A stretch of 64,000 bases of DNA from Motiliproteus sp. MSK22-1 (GCF_001968815.1 NZ_MIEQ01000070.1:1-64000); one strand, 5' to 3'; numbered from the stretch's first letter, positions 42,262 to 52,968 are shown. Notes: generated from the letters alone by a model not told the origin. Program-made: numbers and translations.

Positions 42262-43695
42262 ATGAGCGATAGCTCTCCGGTTTCAGCAGAGTCCAAATTT
42301 AGGCGGGAAAAAGACCTGTTAGGCACTGCCTGGGTTCCTTCAGGTGCCTATTACGGGATTCAGACGCAAAGGGCATGTGAAAACTTTGATCTGAGTGGCG
42401 TCAGTCTCAACCACTTTCCCCAGCTTGTGCGTGCGTTGGCGATGGTAAAACTGGCTTGCGCCAGGGCGAATAGACAGCTAGGGCATTTGGAAGAGTCAAA
42501 GGAAAAGGCTATTGAAGCCGCAGTTTCTTTAATTCTGGATGGTAAATTCCACCACCAGTTTGTCGTGGACATGATCCAGGGAGGGGCTGGCACCTCCACG
42601 AATATGAATGCCAATGAAGTTATTGCGAACCTGGCCCTTGAACAGTTTGGGCGCGCAAAAGGTGATTATAGCTATCTGCATCCCAACAATGACGTCAACA
42701 TGTCTCAGTCGACGAATGATGCTTATCCAACGGCCGTTCGGCTATCAATACTGTTAAAACATGGAGATCTGGTACAGGCCCTGTCTTCCCTGCAAGCTGC
42801 ATTTGAAAGCAAAGGACTGGAATTTGCCTCGATTTTAAAAATGGGGCGAACCCAGCTCCAGGACGCTGTACCGATGACGTTGGGACAGGAGTTTCAGTCG
42901 TTTGCTACAACGCTGGGTGAAGATATTGAAAGGGTTGCCGGGTTAGCTGAACTATTGAAAGAAATTAACCTGGGAGGCACCGCAATAGGCACCGGAATCA
43001 ATACCGAGCCCGAATATGCCGCTCTGGCTGTAGACGAGTTATCCAACATCAGTGGCTTTGAGTTTAAGCAGGCAACCGATCTGGTTGAAGCCAGCTCTGA
43101 TATGGGCGCATTTGTCCTGTTTTCCAGCATGCTCAAGCGGTTGGCAATCAAACTATCGAAAATCTCTAATGATTTGCGCTTGTTGAGCATGGGACCCCGG
43201 TGTGGGCTTGGGGAGATTAACCTGCCAGCGCAACAACCGGGGAGTTCCATTATGCCAGGAAAAGTTAACCCGGTTATTCCTGAAGCGGTAAATCAGGTGG
43301 CTTATCAGGTCGTGGGTAATGATATGGCGGTGACCATGGCCGCAGAGGCGGGACAATTGCAGTTGAATGCGATGGAACCACTGATTGCTTACAACGTGCT
43401 GGAGTCCATCCGTATGCTGACTCAGGCAATGACGATGCTTGAGAATCGTTGTATCAGGGGGATTACTGCCAATGTCGAGCGTTGTCAGGATCTGGTTGAT
43501 AACAGTATTGGAATTGTGACCGCCCTTGTGCCCTATATCGGCTATGAAAACGCGACACGAATCGCCAAGAGCGCCTTGGAAAGTGGTCAGAGTGTACTCG
43601 GGCTTATTCGGCAAGAGCAGCTTCTTGACGAGCAGACACTGGCTCAGTTGATGAGACCCGAAACCATGATCCGCCCCCGCAATCGTCATCTTTAA
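42262..43695 (+). CDS. aspA: Aspartate ammonia-lyase
   Basis: A 477-residue member of the fumarase/aspartase superfamily. It has the N-terminal RREKDLLGTAWVPSGAYYGIQTQRA, the MIQGGAGTSTNMNANE segment and the signature GSSIMPGKVNPVIPEA with the catalytic serine. The N-terminal ...AYYGIQTQRA and length match aspartases rather than fumarases, although the two cannot be fully separated by eye. It converts L-aspartate to fumarate and ammonia. The DAACS symporter gene follows at 77 bp, so aspartate import and deamination are probably coupled. Confidence 0.9.
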   Translation: MSDSSPVSAESKFRREKDLLGTAWVPSGAYYGIQTQRACENFDLSGVSLNHFPQLVRALAMVKLACARANRQLGHLEESKEKAIEAAVSLILDGKFHHQFVVDMIQGGAGTSTNMNANEVIANLALEQFGRAKGDYSYLHPNNDVNMSQSTNDAYPTAVRLSILLKHGDLVQALSSLQAAFESKGLEFASILKMGRTQLQDAVPMTLGQEFQSFATTLGEDIERVAGLAELLKEINLGGTAIGTGINTEPEYAALAVDELSNISGFEFKQATDLVEASSDMGAFVLFSSMLKRLAIKLSKISNDLRLLSMGPRCGLGEINLPAQQPGSSIMPGKVNPVIPEAVNQVAYQVVGNDMAVTMAAEAGQLQLNAMEPLIAYNVLESIRMLTQAMTMLENRCIRGITANVERCQDLVDNSIGIVTALVPYIGYENATRIAKSALESGQSVLGLIRQEQLLDEQTLAQLMRPETMIRPRNRHL

Positions 43696-43772
43696 CCAAG
43701 ATTAACAGGAAGGATCCCCTTTCCTGAAAAACAACTTACTACTTCCCATTACAATCATAAAAGGAAAAAGTC

Positions 43773-45077
43773 ATGCAACAGACTCTTGACCAAACCATGC
43801 CTGAAACAGGCCGCCCCGGACTTTGGAGAGGGCTTGCCCTTTGGAAAAAAATACTTATAGGAATGGTGTTGGGCGCTATTGTCGGTACCCTTATGGGGCC
43901 AGATGCAGAGATGCTGAAACCCATAGGTACCCTGTTTATAAACGCAATAAAGATGCTTATTGTGCCGTTGGTTTTTTGCTCTTTGATCGTGGGGGTTACC
44001 TCCATGGAAGATACCCGGAAAATGGGTCGAGTCGGGCTGAAGTCCGTAGCCTTCTATCTCGGGACTACAGCGGTAGCTATCACTATCGGACTAAGTCTTG
44101 CGACTTTGCTGGCACCTGGCGTCGGTTTGAACATGGAGCTGACAGAAGCAGCTGCTGCCGGTAAAGAAGCACCGACGCTGGTCCAGACTCTGCTGAATAT
44201 GATCCCAAAGAACCCCGTTGGAGCTTTGGCAGCAGGGAACATTTTACAGATAATCGTTTTTGCATTGGGTCTCGGTTTGGCTCTTAACTTCTGTGGAGAG
44301 AAAGGAAAGCCCGCTGTACGTGTTTTCGAGAGCTTGGCTGAGGCTATGTACAAGTTAACTGAAATGGTGATGTATCTGGCGCCATTTGGTGTATTTGGTC
44401 TAATGGCCTGGGTTTCAGGAAAATATGGACTGGATATCCTGTTACCCCTGATTAAAGTGATCAGTGTCGTCTATATCGGCTGTCTGATACATGTGCTGGT
44501 TTTCTACACCGGTTTGATCAGCGTATTAGGTCGATTGAACCCACTGCGTTATCTGAAAGGGTTGATTAATCCGGCTGCAGTGGCATTTACCACTACGAGC
44601 AGCTCAGGAACACTACCTGCGACGATTAAGAGCGCTCGGGAAGAGTTGGGTGTGTCAAAGGGAATTTCCAGCTTTGTTTTACCCCTGGGGGCGACCATCA
44701 ACATGGACGGTACCGCTCTCTATCAAGGAGTAACGGCACTCTTTATTGCCCAGGCTTTTGGGGTCGACTTGGAGTTTGCTGATTATGTAACCATTATTCT
44801 GACTGCCACATTGGCGTCAATCGGAACAGCGGGCGTACCGGGAGCGGGTTTGATCATGCTGTCTTTGGTGCTTACCACCGTTGGTTTACCTTTAGAAGGT
44901 CTCGCTATTATTGCGGGCATTGATCGTATTTTAGATATGGCCCGCACAACGGTAAACGTATGTGGGGATATGATGGTGACGCTGCTGGTTGCCAAAAGTG
45001 AAGAAGAGCTGGACGAAAACACATTCAACAAAGTGGCGGCTGATAACGAAGCTAAAGCTAAGTCAAGCACTGTCTAG
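43773..45077 (+). CDS. Dicarboxylate/amino acid:cation symporter (DAACS, GltP/DctA type)
   Basis: A 434-residue inner-membrane secondary transporter. It has the family segments SLIVGVTSMEDTRKMGRVG, AFTTTSSSGTLPATI with the serine-rich re-entrant loop, LPLGATINMDGTALYQGV and GIDRILDMARTTVNVCGD, which hold the substrate- and cation-binding residues. It could import aspartate, glutamate or C4-dicarboxylates, and aspartate is favoured by the preceding aspA. A rho-independent terminator follows. Confidence 0.93.
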   Translation: MQQTLDQTMPETGRPGLWRGLALWKKILIGMVLGAIVGTLMGPDAEMLKPIGTLFINAIKMLIVPLVFCSLIVGVTSMEDTRKMGRVGLKSVAFYLGTTAVAITIGLSLATLLAPGVGLNMELTEAAAAGKEAPTLVQTLLNMIPKNPVGALAAGNILQIIVFALGLGLALNFCGEKGKPAVRVFESLAEAMYKLTEMVMYLAPFGVFGLMAWVSGKYGLDILLPLIKVISVVYIGCLIHVLVFYTGLISVLGRLNPLRYLKGLINPAAVAFTTTSSSGTLPATIKSAREELGVSKGISSFVLPLGATINMDGTALYQGVTALFIAQAFGVDLEFADYVTIILTATLASIGTAGVPGAGLIMLSLVLTTVGLPLEGLAIIAGIDRILDMARTTVNVCGDMMVTLLVAKSEEELDENTFNKVAADNEAKAKSSTV

Positions 45078-45158
45078 TTCCATGTGCTCACTGGCTTTTG
45101 CAGCCCCGTACTAAACTTAACCCCTGGATTTCAGACTCAAGCCTATTCGTTGTGCTTT

Positions 45159-45192
45159 AACCCCGCATCTGTTCAACGGCATTTGCGGGGTT
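45159..45192 (+). terminator. Rho-independent terminator after the symporter
   Basis: Arms AACCCCGCA (45159-45167) and TGCGGGGTT (45184-45192) flank a 16-base loop and lead straight into a run of T. It ends the aspA-symporter transcript. Confidence 0.88.
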
Positions 45193-45585
45193 TTTTTTGA
45201 GTAAGACTTTCCTTATCTATACTGTTGTCTGCATTCTCAATTGGCGTATGTCGGTGTCCTTTCATTGGTTGCACTTTTTTCTGTTGTTATTAGGTTATTT
45301 CTTTTAGTTCTAATAAAATGCCATCTTCTATGTGGAATAAGCAGTCCTGAATCAGCCAGGCAATAACCGAAATCAATGTCACTTGATCTTAATCATATTA
45401 TGCTAAATTAGCGTGCTGATTGCTGAAGCGAGTCATCTACGATGAGGGCTGATACCGCCTTTCAGTCTTATGTTGGTTGTAGTCAGTTTTTTTCAGTTGG
45501 TTGTATTGTTGGATGCAGATATAAAGACCGGCAATCGTAAAAAAATGGTTACGGTTGCTACTGTTCTATTAAGGAGTAAGAGTAG
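45193..45585. promoter_or_regulatory. Chemoreceptor promoter region
   Basis: This region separates the symporter terminator from the chemoreceptor. It contains the FNR/ANR-like site listed at 45383. No small gene is visible. Confidence 0.4.
45383..45396. promoter_or_regulatory. FNR/ANR/DNR-like box
   Basis: TTGATCTTAATCAT matches the TTGAT-N4-ATCAA consensus except the last base. It is 190 bp upstream of the chemoreceptor start. With the NO-related genes to the right, control by an oxygen- or NO-responsive FNR family protein is possible. One mismatch and the long distance make this tentative. Confidence 0.4.
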
Positions 45586-47226
45586 ATGAATAACTTGGTA
45601 AGTCAGCTCAAAGTACGAAGCAAACTGATGCTAGTGGTAGCCGTTGCTCTCGTGGGTATTATGAGTAGCCAAGCATTGTCGCTAACGGAGCTATGGAAGG
45701 ATCTGAATAAGTCTAAGGCTCAGCAACTTCAGTATTATGTAGATATCGCTTATTCGGTATTAGAGCGCGAAGCGGGTCTGGTTTCTGAAGGGAAGATCTC
45801 AGAAGATCAGGCCCGGAACGAAGCTATTGCCGCCTTAAGAGCCCTGCGTTATGCCGGTCTGGAGTATTTTTTTGTGCTGGACCAGCAGCATACGATGATT
45901 ATGCATCCTTTTAAACCAGAACTGGAAGGTACCAGTGTTAAAGCTGTTAAAGATCCTAACGGGAAGCCGCTCTTTGCTGAGATGGTAAAAGTCAGTCAGT
46001 CCAGTGGTGATGGTTATGTTGACTATTTTTGGGACCGCCCGGGAGAGACCGAACTGATTGGCAAGCTTACTTATGTTAAATCGTTTCCCCAATGGGGATG
46101 GGTCGTTGGTACAGGTGTCTATACGGACGATATAGATAAAGCCTTCTGGGATGAGGTTTGGGTTATCGCCAGAAATACCACCGGGATTATTGTGCTGATG
46201 CTGGTAATGGTTGTTCTTATCAGCCGTGCCATTGTGCTTCCGGTCGTATCGTTACGGGACCAGATGGTTCAGGTTACCAAAACACGGGACTTAACCAACA
46301 GATCGAATTTGTCAGGCTCTGATGAAATTGCAGAGATGGGTAAAGCTTTTGACGGCATGCTGGACAGTTTTAATGAAGTGCTTCATGAGATATCTGCTGC
46401 AACCTCGCAGGTTGCAAGTGCATCCACTGAACTGTCGGTAACAACTAATCAAACACAGGCCGGGATGGAGTCTCAGAAGGATGAAACCCGTCTGGTTGCC
46501 ACTGCCATGACCGAAATGTCGGCGACGGTGCATGATGTTGCCGAGAATATTTCTGACGCTGCGACAGCGTCTCATAATGCATCATTAGCCGCAGATAATG
46601 GTAAGAATATAGTTCACCAGGCTATGAGTTCCGTAACAGATCTTTCCAACAAATTGCTGCATGCGGAGTCCTTGACTCATACCCTCGAAACTCAGAGTGG
46701 CAATATTTCAGCCATTATTGAAGTGATTACCGGTATTGCAGAACAAACCAATTTGCTGGCGCTCAATGCGGCAATCGAAGCAGCAAGAGCAGGGGAGCAG
46801 GGACGTGGTTTTGCCGTAGTCGCAGATGAGGTGAGAAATCTCTCCACTCGAACGCATGAATCTACCCGTGAGATTAATGATCTGATTCAAAATCTTCAGT
46901 CTGGATCTCAAGCAGCCGCAACAGCAATGATGGAGAGTAAAGCGGCTGCTGAACTGGTGGTTGATCAAGCCAAACGGGCGCAAAGCTCTTTGGATGAAAT
47001 TACAGAGTCAGTGTCTCGTATCGATGTTATGACCGCGCAGGTTGCAAGTGCTTCTGAAGAACAGTCTGCGGTTGCTGAAGAAATCAATATGAACATTGTA
47101 AACATCAGTAAAATATCAGAACAGAGTGCTGTTGGTGCTGAACAGATCGCTAGGTCCAGTGAAGAGCTGGCGCAGCTTTCTGATCATTTGAAGCAAATGT
47201 CTGAACGTTTTACAGTTTCTGCTTAG
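45586..47226 (+). CDS. Methyl-accepting chemotaxis protein with single Cache domain
   Basis: A 546-residue chemoreceptor. A first membrane segment (about 14-30), a periplasmic sCache domain (about 35-190, [18 protein letters not shown] and [17 protein letters not shown]), a second segment (about 195-215), a HAMP region and the cytoplasmic signalling domain. The highly conserved hairpin tip is [21 protein letters not shown] strong AAGGAG lies before the ATG. sCache_2 receptors often bind small organic acids; the true ligand is unknown. The next gene is nosP. Confidence 0.95.
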   Translation: MNNLVSQLKVRSKLMLVVAVALVGIMSSQALSLTELWKDLNKSKAQQLQYYVDIAYSVLEREAGLVSEGKISEDQARNEAIAALRALRYAGLEYFFVLDQQHTMIMHPFKPELEGTSVKAVKDPNGKPLFAEMVKVSQSSGDGYVDYFWDRPGETELIGKLTYVKSFPQWGWVVGTGVYTDDIDKAFWDEVWVIARNTTGIIVLMLVMVVLISRAIVLPVVSLRDQMVQVTKTRDLTNRSNLSGSDEIAEMGKAFDGMLDSFNEVLHEISAATSQVASASTELSVTTNQTQAGMESQKDETRLVATAMTEMSATVHDVAENISDAATASHNASLAADNGKNIVHQAMSSVTDLSNKLLHAESLTHTLETQSGNISAIIEVITGIAEQTNLLALNAAIEAARAGEQGRGFAVVADEVRNLSTRTHESTREINDLIQNLQSGSQAAATAMMESKAAAELVVDQAKRAQSSLDEITESVSRIDVMTAQVASASEEQSAVAEEINMNIVNISKISEQSAVGAEQIARSSEELAQLSDHLKQMSERFTVSA

Positions 47227-47264
47227 CATCCTTTATATTCTGGGTGCTTTATACAAGCCCTCTA

Positions 47265-47293
47265 TAGGAACTGATTGTTATAATCAGTTCCTA
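47265..47293 (+). terminator. Hairpin after the chemoreceptor gene
   Basis: Arms TAGGAACTGATT and AATCAGTTCCTA with a five-base loop GTTAT form a perfect 12-bp stem. There is no long T-run, so termination is likely but not certain. Confidence 0.65.
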
Positions 47294-47512
47294 TCCTCTC
47301 CGATTGATCATATGAAGTACCTATAAATAGGTACACAAGTAGTATTTGCTATCCCCTGACTGATTCCTAGAATAAAGTAGCCAAGTCATCTACAAACGAG
47401 TCCCTGGCACCAGCCTGGATAAAATTTAGTGGACTGATTCGCAGACCTTCTATGAGTGTTGTTCGTACACATAGGCGATGGCATTGATTAGCCTGGACAG
47501 AAGGAGCTTAAC

Positions 47513-48676
47513 TTGCTCGCAATTAATTCAATCAATCCTGATCCTGTGATTACCGCCGTATCTCATGATAAAGATCCAGCTCGGGCTGCGAAAGTGCTGT
47601 TTACCGCTCTGAATCAGGATCGCCTGAGCATAGTACTTTTTTTCTGCTCTACGGATTATGATCTGGAAGCCTTATCTACTGAACTGGGGCGTTATTTTGG
47701 TGATACGCCGGTGGTGGGTTGTACGACTGCGGGGGAAATCACTCCTCTTGGATACAGTTCTGGAAGTATTACCGGGATAGGCTTTTGTGCTGATTATTTC
47801 TCAATACAGAGTGCCCTGGTAAAAAACCTTACCTGCTTTACCTTTGCCGATGCGCAGCGGTTGGTCCATAAGTTGATAGATGACGTAAACCGGCAACAGG
47901 TAGCACCCATTAAGGGGCATACTTTTGTATTGTCACTTCTGGATGGGCTGTCTATTCGTGAGGAGCAGCTTTTAAGTGTCCTCAAAGCCAATCTCGGCAG
48001 TATTCCTTTGCTTGGTGGTAGTGCTGGTGATGACTTGCACCTGAAAGATACCCATGTCTATTACGATGGCCATTTTCATTCTGACGCTGCCATTCTGATT
48101 ATGGTTAACACTCGCTGTGATTTTGAAGTTTTCAGTATCCATCATTTGGTTGATACTCCAGAAAAGCTGGTTATCACTGAAGCAGACAATAAAAACCGCC
48201 GTGTAGTTGAGTTTAATGCAGTCCCTGCTGCTCAGGAATATGCTGAAACGCTGGGGCTGAACATCGAAGAGCTAAATTCTCTGGTATTTGCATTAAATCC
48301 ATTGAGTGTGCGCATTGGAGAGCGCTATTACCCAAGGGCGATTCAAAAAGTAAATGAAGATCTCAGTCTCTCATTCTATTGCGCGGTGGAGACCGGGGTC
48401 GTTTTGACACGGTCCAAGCCCCAGGGGTTGATGGAAGAATTGGAAAGTCTTTTTTTACAGCTACGCAGCCGGCTTGGAGATCCGAAGCTGATTATTGGGT
48501 ACGACTGTATTTTCAGACGTTTGGAAATTGAGCATCATGGCTTGGTTAATGAACTGTCCAGCATTCTCAGTCAGAACCGGGTGATCGGATTTAATACTTA
48601 CGGTGAACAGTTTGATGGAATGCATCTTAATCAGACATTTACCGGGGTTGCTTTGGGGGGAGTAAGGTTTGAATGA
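47513..48676 (+). CDS. nosP: NosP-like FIST-domain nitric oxide sensor
   Basis: A 387-residue protein with the FIST N and FIST C domains: STELGRYFGDTPVVGCTTAGEI, then GGSAGDDLHLKDTHVYYDG, and the C-terminal GFNTYGEQFDGMHLNQTFTGVAL. NosP proteins of this family bind haem and NO and control a partner kinase. The start is TTG, with AAGGAG six bases away. It overlaps the following kinase by eight bases, the arrangement known for nosP and nahK in Pseudomonas aeruginosa. Cytoplasmic. The haem ligand cannot be named from this sequence alone. Confidence 0.82.
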   Translation: MLAINSINPDPVITAVSHDKDPARAAKVLFTALNQDRLSIVLFFCSTDYDLEALSTELGRYFGDTPVVGCTTAGEITPLGYSSGSITGIGFCADYFSIQSALVKNLTCFTFADAQRLVHKLIDDVNRQQVAPIKGHTFVLSLLDGLSIREEQLLSVLKANLGSIPLLGGSAGDDLHLKDTHVYYDGHFHSDAAILIMVNTRCDFEVFSIHHLVDTPEKLVITEADNKNRRVVEFNAVPAAQEYAETLGLNIEELNSLVFALNPLSVRIGERYYPRAIQKVNEDLSLSFYCAVETGVVLTRSKPQGLMEELESLFLQLRSRLGDPKLIIGYDCIFRRLEIEHHGLVNELSSILSQNRVIGFNTYGEQFDGMHLNQTFTGVALGGVRFE

Positions 48677-51410
48677 GGCTGAATTTGCCAAAGAGCAGAT
48701 TTTTCTGAACGCTGATACTGATGTTGGGCGAGAGCAGCTCATTGCCCAACTGGTATCCTTACGGGAAGAGAATCGTCGCCTTAAAAGTATTAATAAGGCT
48801 CTGGTTGAACGTGTTGAGTCAGGTCCCAGTAACCACATAGGTGCTTACGACAGCTTCGAGTACTCTGTGTCATTGGCAGAGCAGGTACGTGAGAGGACAG
48901 AAGCGCTTAATGCTGCTCTGGCCGAGATAAAGCAGAGTAATCAGGCGCTGAAGCGTGCCACGAATGAAGCTGAAACAGCTCATCAGTATTTAATGGATGC
49001 CATTGAAAGCGTTTCTGACGCTTTCGTTCTTTATGACCGTGATCGGCGTTTGCTGATCTATAACTCAAAGTTTGAAAACTTCTGGAAAGGGTCTGATTTT
49101 ACTATACGACCCGGCATGCATCAGCAGCAGATTCTTGATTACTCACGTGAGTCCGGTTTGATTGAAGGCTATTACGAATGTCTTAATGGGACGGAGAGTT
49201 GGGAAAAATATTCACTTCTGGGAGATGGTCGTGTTTTTCGACTACGGAGTGCTGGTTGGGTCCAGATGAGTGAGCACCAGACTAATGATGGTGGATTAGT
49301 GGTGCTCTACAAAGATATTACGGCTTTGATTGAAAATGAACGAGCGTTGCGCGAAGAGGCATTGGCCAAGAAGTCCAGAGTTTTGCTAAGTACACTGGAC
49401 AACTTGTCTCAGGGGGTGGTTTTAGTCAATCAAAATAACCAGCTGCAAATTTGGAATCAGCGCTTTGCAGAGTTGATCAATATTGATACCGGGGCTCTTA
49501 GAATAGGCCTGGATTACACTGAGCTAATGGCACAGTCAGAAGTTGTTGATTTGAATCCAGGCAGTCGAGATCCTTTAGGATTGCCCTGCCATGACCAGGA
49601 ACAGCAGCTTTCCAGTGGACAGGTGATTGAGGTAAAAACCCATAGCATCGCGACTGGAGAGTTCGTCAATACCTATACGGATATTACTGAACGCAGCCTT
49701 TCTGCTCAGGCGTTGGCCGCCAGTGAGCATCGCATTCGTCTAATTACCGATGCGGTACCGGCACTGATTGCCTATGTAAACAAGAGTCGCGTTTACGAGT
49801 TTACCAATCGAGCTTACGAAAGCTGGTATGGCTGGGATCGACATGCCATTGTCGGAAGCCATCTGGAAGAAGTGCTTTCGACAGAACAGTTAGCGGTTCT
49901 CGCTCCTTATATAAACCGGGCTCTGAAGGGGGAAGCAGTAAAGTTTGAAATTGCAGATCCTACAGCAGGTGGAGTTGAGCGATTTGTAGTGAAATCCTAC
50001 GTTCCTCATTTTGATGCCGGAGGGGAAGTACAGGGATTTTATGTGCTGGTGCAAGACATTACCGAACAGCGCCTTATTTCCGAGGAATTGAAGAGTGCTT
50101 ATCAGCACCTGGAATTAAGAGTTGAAGAGAGGACGGCGGAGCTACAGGCTGTTAATAAGCAGCTGAAAGCGCTCAATCGACAGTTGCTTCAGGCTAAAAA
50201 AGAAGCTGAACAGGCGAACTACAGTAAAACAAAATTTCTTGCCGCAGCCAGTCATGATTTATTACAGCCGATGAATGCTGCGAGGTTGTTCTCAGCATCC
50301 TTACTTGAGCAACCCCTTAAGGACAAACCCAGAAAATTAGTGGATGCGTTGAGCTTTTCACTGGAGGATATGGAGTCTTTATTGGTATCTCTGGTTGATA
50401 TATCAAAACTGGATGCTGGGGTGGTAAAACCTGACTTGCTTGCATTCCAGGCTCAGGATCTGCTTTCCAATCTGGCGAATGAATATGCCACGCTGGCTAA
50501 TGATTACGATATTGAGTTTGATTTTGTTCCGTCCAGTGCAGTCATTCACACTGACTCTCAGCTTTTGGCGCGAATACTGAGAAACTTTTTGAGCAATGCT
50601 TTTCGCTATACCAGTCAAGGAAAGGTATTACTCGGCTGTCGTCGCAGGCAGGGATTTCTGTCTATTCAGGTGTGGGATACGGGGATTGGCATCGATCAGA
50701 GCAAATTGGGGGCAATATTCGAAGAGTTTAATCGATTACCTCAAGATGAGATTCAAAAGCTCAAACCCAATCGAGTCAAACAGTCAAATGGGTACTCACC
50801 GTCAGGGCGCCCACAAATAGATAAGTCACAGCGGGATAAAGGGCTCGGCTTGGGACTGGCCATTGTTGATAAAATGGCCGGGGTGCTCAAACACCAGATT
50901 ATGGTTCGATCTGAACCGGGGAAAGGATCCTGTTTCTCTGTCGAGGTACCTTATGGAAGGGTTAGTCCGATTGCAAGCAGCCCAGGTAATCCTCCTGGAA
51001 CAGTCCAGCCTGGGGCGGAGGAATTATATGGCTGTCGTGTTTTGGTACTCGACAATGATCCTTCTATTTGTGAAGCCATGGCAACCTTGATGGCAGGCTG
51101 GGGCTGCCAAGTGACAACCGCACTGAACGTGGATGAAATAGTTTGCGGCAATTTGGCTGCAACAGCCGACTTGATTATAGCTGATTACCATTTGGATAAT
51201 GGCCAAAATGGGATTGACGCCGTTGCTTATCTTGAGAGAGAGCTTTTACTGAGCGTTCCGGTTCTGATGATTACCGCCAACTACAGCAATGAGCTGAAAC
51301 AGCAGGTCCGGGCGCGTGGTTATCGGTTACTTAATAAGCCCGTACGTCCGGCAAAACTGAAAGCGGTTGTTCATCATTTATTGAGTCCAAAATCTTCTGC
51401 TGACAGGTAG
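48669..51410 (+). CDS. Hybrid PAS histidine kinase, NahK/ErcS'-like
   Basis: A 913-residue soluble hybrid kinase. Coiled coil near 20-45, then several PAS-type modules (about 100-215, 235-340 and 355-470), a HisKA domain with the phospho-histidine in AAASHDLLQPMNAARL (about residue 529), an HATPase domain with GIGIDQSKLG and DKGLGLGLAIVDKMA, and a C-terminal receiver with LIIADYHLDNG (aspartate near 839). The receiver implies a phosphorelay. The TTG start overlaps the nosP stop. The architecture and the nosP neighbour match P. aeruginosa NahK (PA1976). A phosphotransfer protein and the NarL-type regulator encoded convergently are likely partners. Confidence 0.88.
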   Translation: MNEAEFAKEQIFLNADTDVGREQLIAQLVSLREENRRLKSINKALVERVESGPSNHIGAYDSFEYSVSLAEQVRERTEALNAALAEIKQSNQALKRATNEAETAHQYLMDAIESVSDAFVLYDRDRRLLIYNSKFENFWKGSDFTIRPGMHQQQILDYSRESGLIEGYYECLNGTESWEKYSLLGDGRVFRLRSAGWVQMSEHQTNDGGLVVLYKDITALIENERALREEALAKKSRVLLSTLDNLSQGVVLVNQNNQLQIWNQRFAELINIDTGALRIGLDYTELMAQSEVVDLNPGSRDPLGLPCHDQEQQLSSGQVIEVKTHSIATGEFVNTYTDITERSLSAQALAASEHRIRLITDAVPALIAYVNKSRVYEFTNRAYESWYGWDRHAIVGSHLEEVLSTEQLAVLAPYINRALKGEAVKFEIADPTAGGVERFVVKSYVPHFDAGGEVQGFYVLVQDITEQRLISEELKSAYQHLELRVEERTAELQAVNKQLKALNRQLLQAKKEAEQANYSKTKFLAAASHDLLQPMNAARLFSASLLEQPLKDKPRKLVDALSFSLEDMESLLVSLVDISKLDAGVVKPDLLAFQAQDLLSNLANEYATLANDYDIEFDFVPSSAVIHTDSQLLARILRNFLSNAFRYTSQGKVLLGCRRRQGFLSIQVWDTGIGIDQSKLGAIFEEFNRLPQDEIQKLKPNRVKQSNGYSPSGRPQIDKSQRDKGLGLGLAIVDKMAGVLKHQIMVRSEPGKGSCFSVEVPYGRVSPIASSPGNPPGTVQPGAEELYGCRVLVLDNDPSICEAMATLMAGWGCQVTTALNVDEIVCGNLAATADLIIADYHLDNGQNGIDAVAYLERELLLSVPVLMITANYSNELKQQVRARGYRLLNKPVRPAKLKAVVHHLLSPKSSADR

Positions 51411-51455
51411 AAATTCAAGAGGTAGTTTTCAGCGGGCACTTTGTTGCTGTCTGTT

Positions 51456-52127
51456 CTATCGCTTTATCAGCTCGTCAAAATTAACGCTGCCTGTACAGAG
51501 GACGGCCTGTATACGGTTGTGTACATTAAGCTTACGAAGCACTGCGGAGACGTGAGCTTTTACTGTTGTCTCTGCGATATTCAGGTGATAGGCGATTTGT
51601 TTATTGGACTCTCCCTGATTCATCCTTTCCAGAACCAGCAGTTGTTTACGAGTCAGGGAACGGAGCTGTTCTGTAGAGACCATCTCTTCCGTTTCAGGGG
51701 TGGAACTGATAATAGGAGCGGCAACATCAGTACGTATGACGTCAGAAGGCAGGTATACCTGACCTTCGATAACCTGCTCCAAAGCGTCAGACATTTCTGC
51801 CCGTGGAAGGGATTTGATAATAAATCCAACGGCTCCATAAGTCATTGCCTGTAGAATAGTACTCTTGTCCTCTTCTGCTGAAACAATAACCACGGGTATA
51901 GTCGGGGACTGATTGCGAAGTTGCAATAGTCCGTTAAGACCGTCCATGCCTGGCATTTTGAGGTCCAGCAAAACCATATCCAGCTCGTCATGCTGCTCAG
52001 CGATGGACAAGCAGGATAGCAGATCCTGAGCTTCAAAAAGCTCTGCCTGAGGAAAGCGATTACGAATGACATCAGCGATGGCTTCACGAAAAAGAGGGTG
52101 GTCGTCGGCAATTAGCAGTTTGTACAC
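51456..52127 (-). CDS. NarL/LuxR-family response regulator (ErbR/AgmR-like)
   Basis: A 223-residue response regulator. The start is a GTG at 52127 with GGAGG six bases upstream; the receiver begins [17 protein letters not shown] and has [11 protein letters not shown] with the phospho-aspartate; the LuxR-type helix-turn-helix (about 150-215) contains [18 protein letters not shown] and [15 protein letters not shown]. It is convergent with the NahK-like gene, ending 45 bp away. In P. aeruginosa the nosP-nahK pair likewise lies near erbR (AgmR), a regulator of alcohol oxidation, so this trio is conserved in outline. Confidence 0.9.
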   Translation of the reverse strand: MYKLLIADDHPLFREAIADVIRNRFPQAELFEAQDLLSCLSIAEQHDELDMVLLDLKMPGMDGLNGLLQLRNQSPTIPVVIVSAEEDKSTILQAMTYGAVGFIIKSLPRAEMSDALEQVIEGQVYLPSDVIRTDVAAPIISSTPETEEMVSTEQLRSLTRKQLLVLERMNQGESNKQIAYHLNIAETTVKAHVSAVLRKLNVHNRIQAVLCTGSVNFDELIKR

Positions 52128-52488
52128 AGGGCTCCTCCAAAGAGTGTTTGTATCCCGGGTAGCCTTTTTGATGTTGCTTAAGAAAGGCAGGCAAACCCCA
52201 CCGTGGATGCACCATGGTAACCTCTTGTCCTTGTTGTTCAAGGACTTTTTTGTGTCGACATTGATCTTCCACAGGTTCGGTGAAGCGCTGTTGCTGCCTG
52301 GATGCCAATCCCGGTTAGTATCAGATCATGATTCATTTCCATTATGAGGAGCAACTGACCGCCAGTTTGCTGGCCCAGTCCGGCGCTGGTTCCGCATAGC
52401 TTTCCAGCTTAGAGTGCTCTATAAGGAGCACTTGATTGAAGAGCACTTGGTTAATCGGTTTTTGGTTAAAGTATTATTGGGGCGGGTT
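52128..52488. promoter_or_regulatory. Spacer upstream of the response regulator
   Basis: The promoter of the response regulator should lie here. A dyad AGTGCTC-N6-GAGCACT (52413-52432) overlaps the first of two tandem 15-bp copies, GAGCACTTGATTGAA and GAGCACTTGGTTAAT (52426-52455). No gene is visible. Confidence 0.45.
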
Positions 52489-52896
52489 TTATGAGGAACG
52501 AATCTGGGGAGGAGATGTTGAGCTATCAACGTTCCAGGTACCTGCAATATGTTTAGTGGCCCACTCCGACATTGCTTTTAATACAGTACCCAGATCATGG
52601 CCTTTATCAGTCAGACGGTAAGCGTACCTTGGTGGTCTACGCATATATTGTTCCTTAAATATGATTCCTGTCTGCTCAAGGCGTTTTAACCTGTCTGCGA
52701 GGATATTCGTCGGAATGCGTTCTGGTGATTTCTGGAAGTCTCCAAAGGTAGATTTACCAAAAAACAAATCGCGAATGATAAGCAAGGTCCATTTGTCGCC
52801 AAGAGTATCCAGTGTGCAAGCCACCGGGCAGGGGGATCGCTTATGATCTGACTCTTTCGTTGGCTGTGCAGTTGCTGTTTGGATCTTTGAACTCAT
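52489..52896 (-). CDS. HxlR-family transcriptional regulator
   Basis: A 135-residue winged-helix regulator. It has the family start PCPVACTLDTLGDKWTLLIIRDLFFGKSTF (quoted as its pattern, with the conserved cysteine near residue 23), then ILADRLKRLEQTGII and YRLTDKGHDL. HxlR/YodB proteins sense electrophiles or thiol stress through that cysteine. It is divergent from a glutathione S-transferase gene with a palindrome in between, so it probably controls that gene. Confidence 0.9.
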   Translation of the reverse strand: MSSKIQTATAQPTKESDHKRSPCPVACTLDTLGDKWTLLIIRDLFFGKSTFGDFQKSPERIPTNILADRLKRLEQTGIIFKEQYMRRPPRYAYRLTDKGHDLGTVLKAMSEWATKHIAGTWNVDSSTSPPQIRSS

Positions 52897-52968
52897 GGCC
52901 TAAGCGTAACACTAAATAGCTTCTCAAAATAGATACTTTTATTATGCAAGTTACCGGTGTACTATGGT

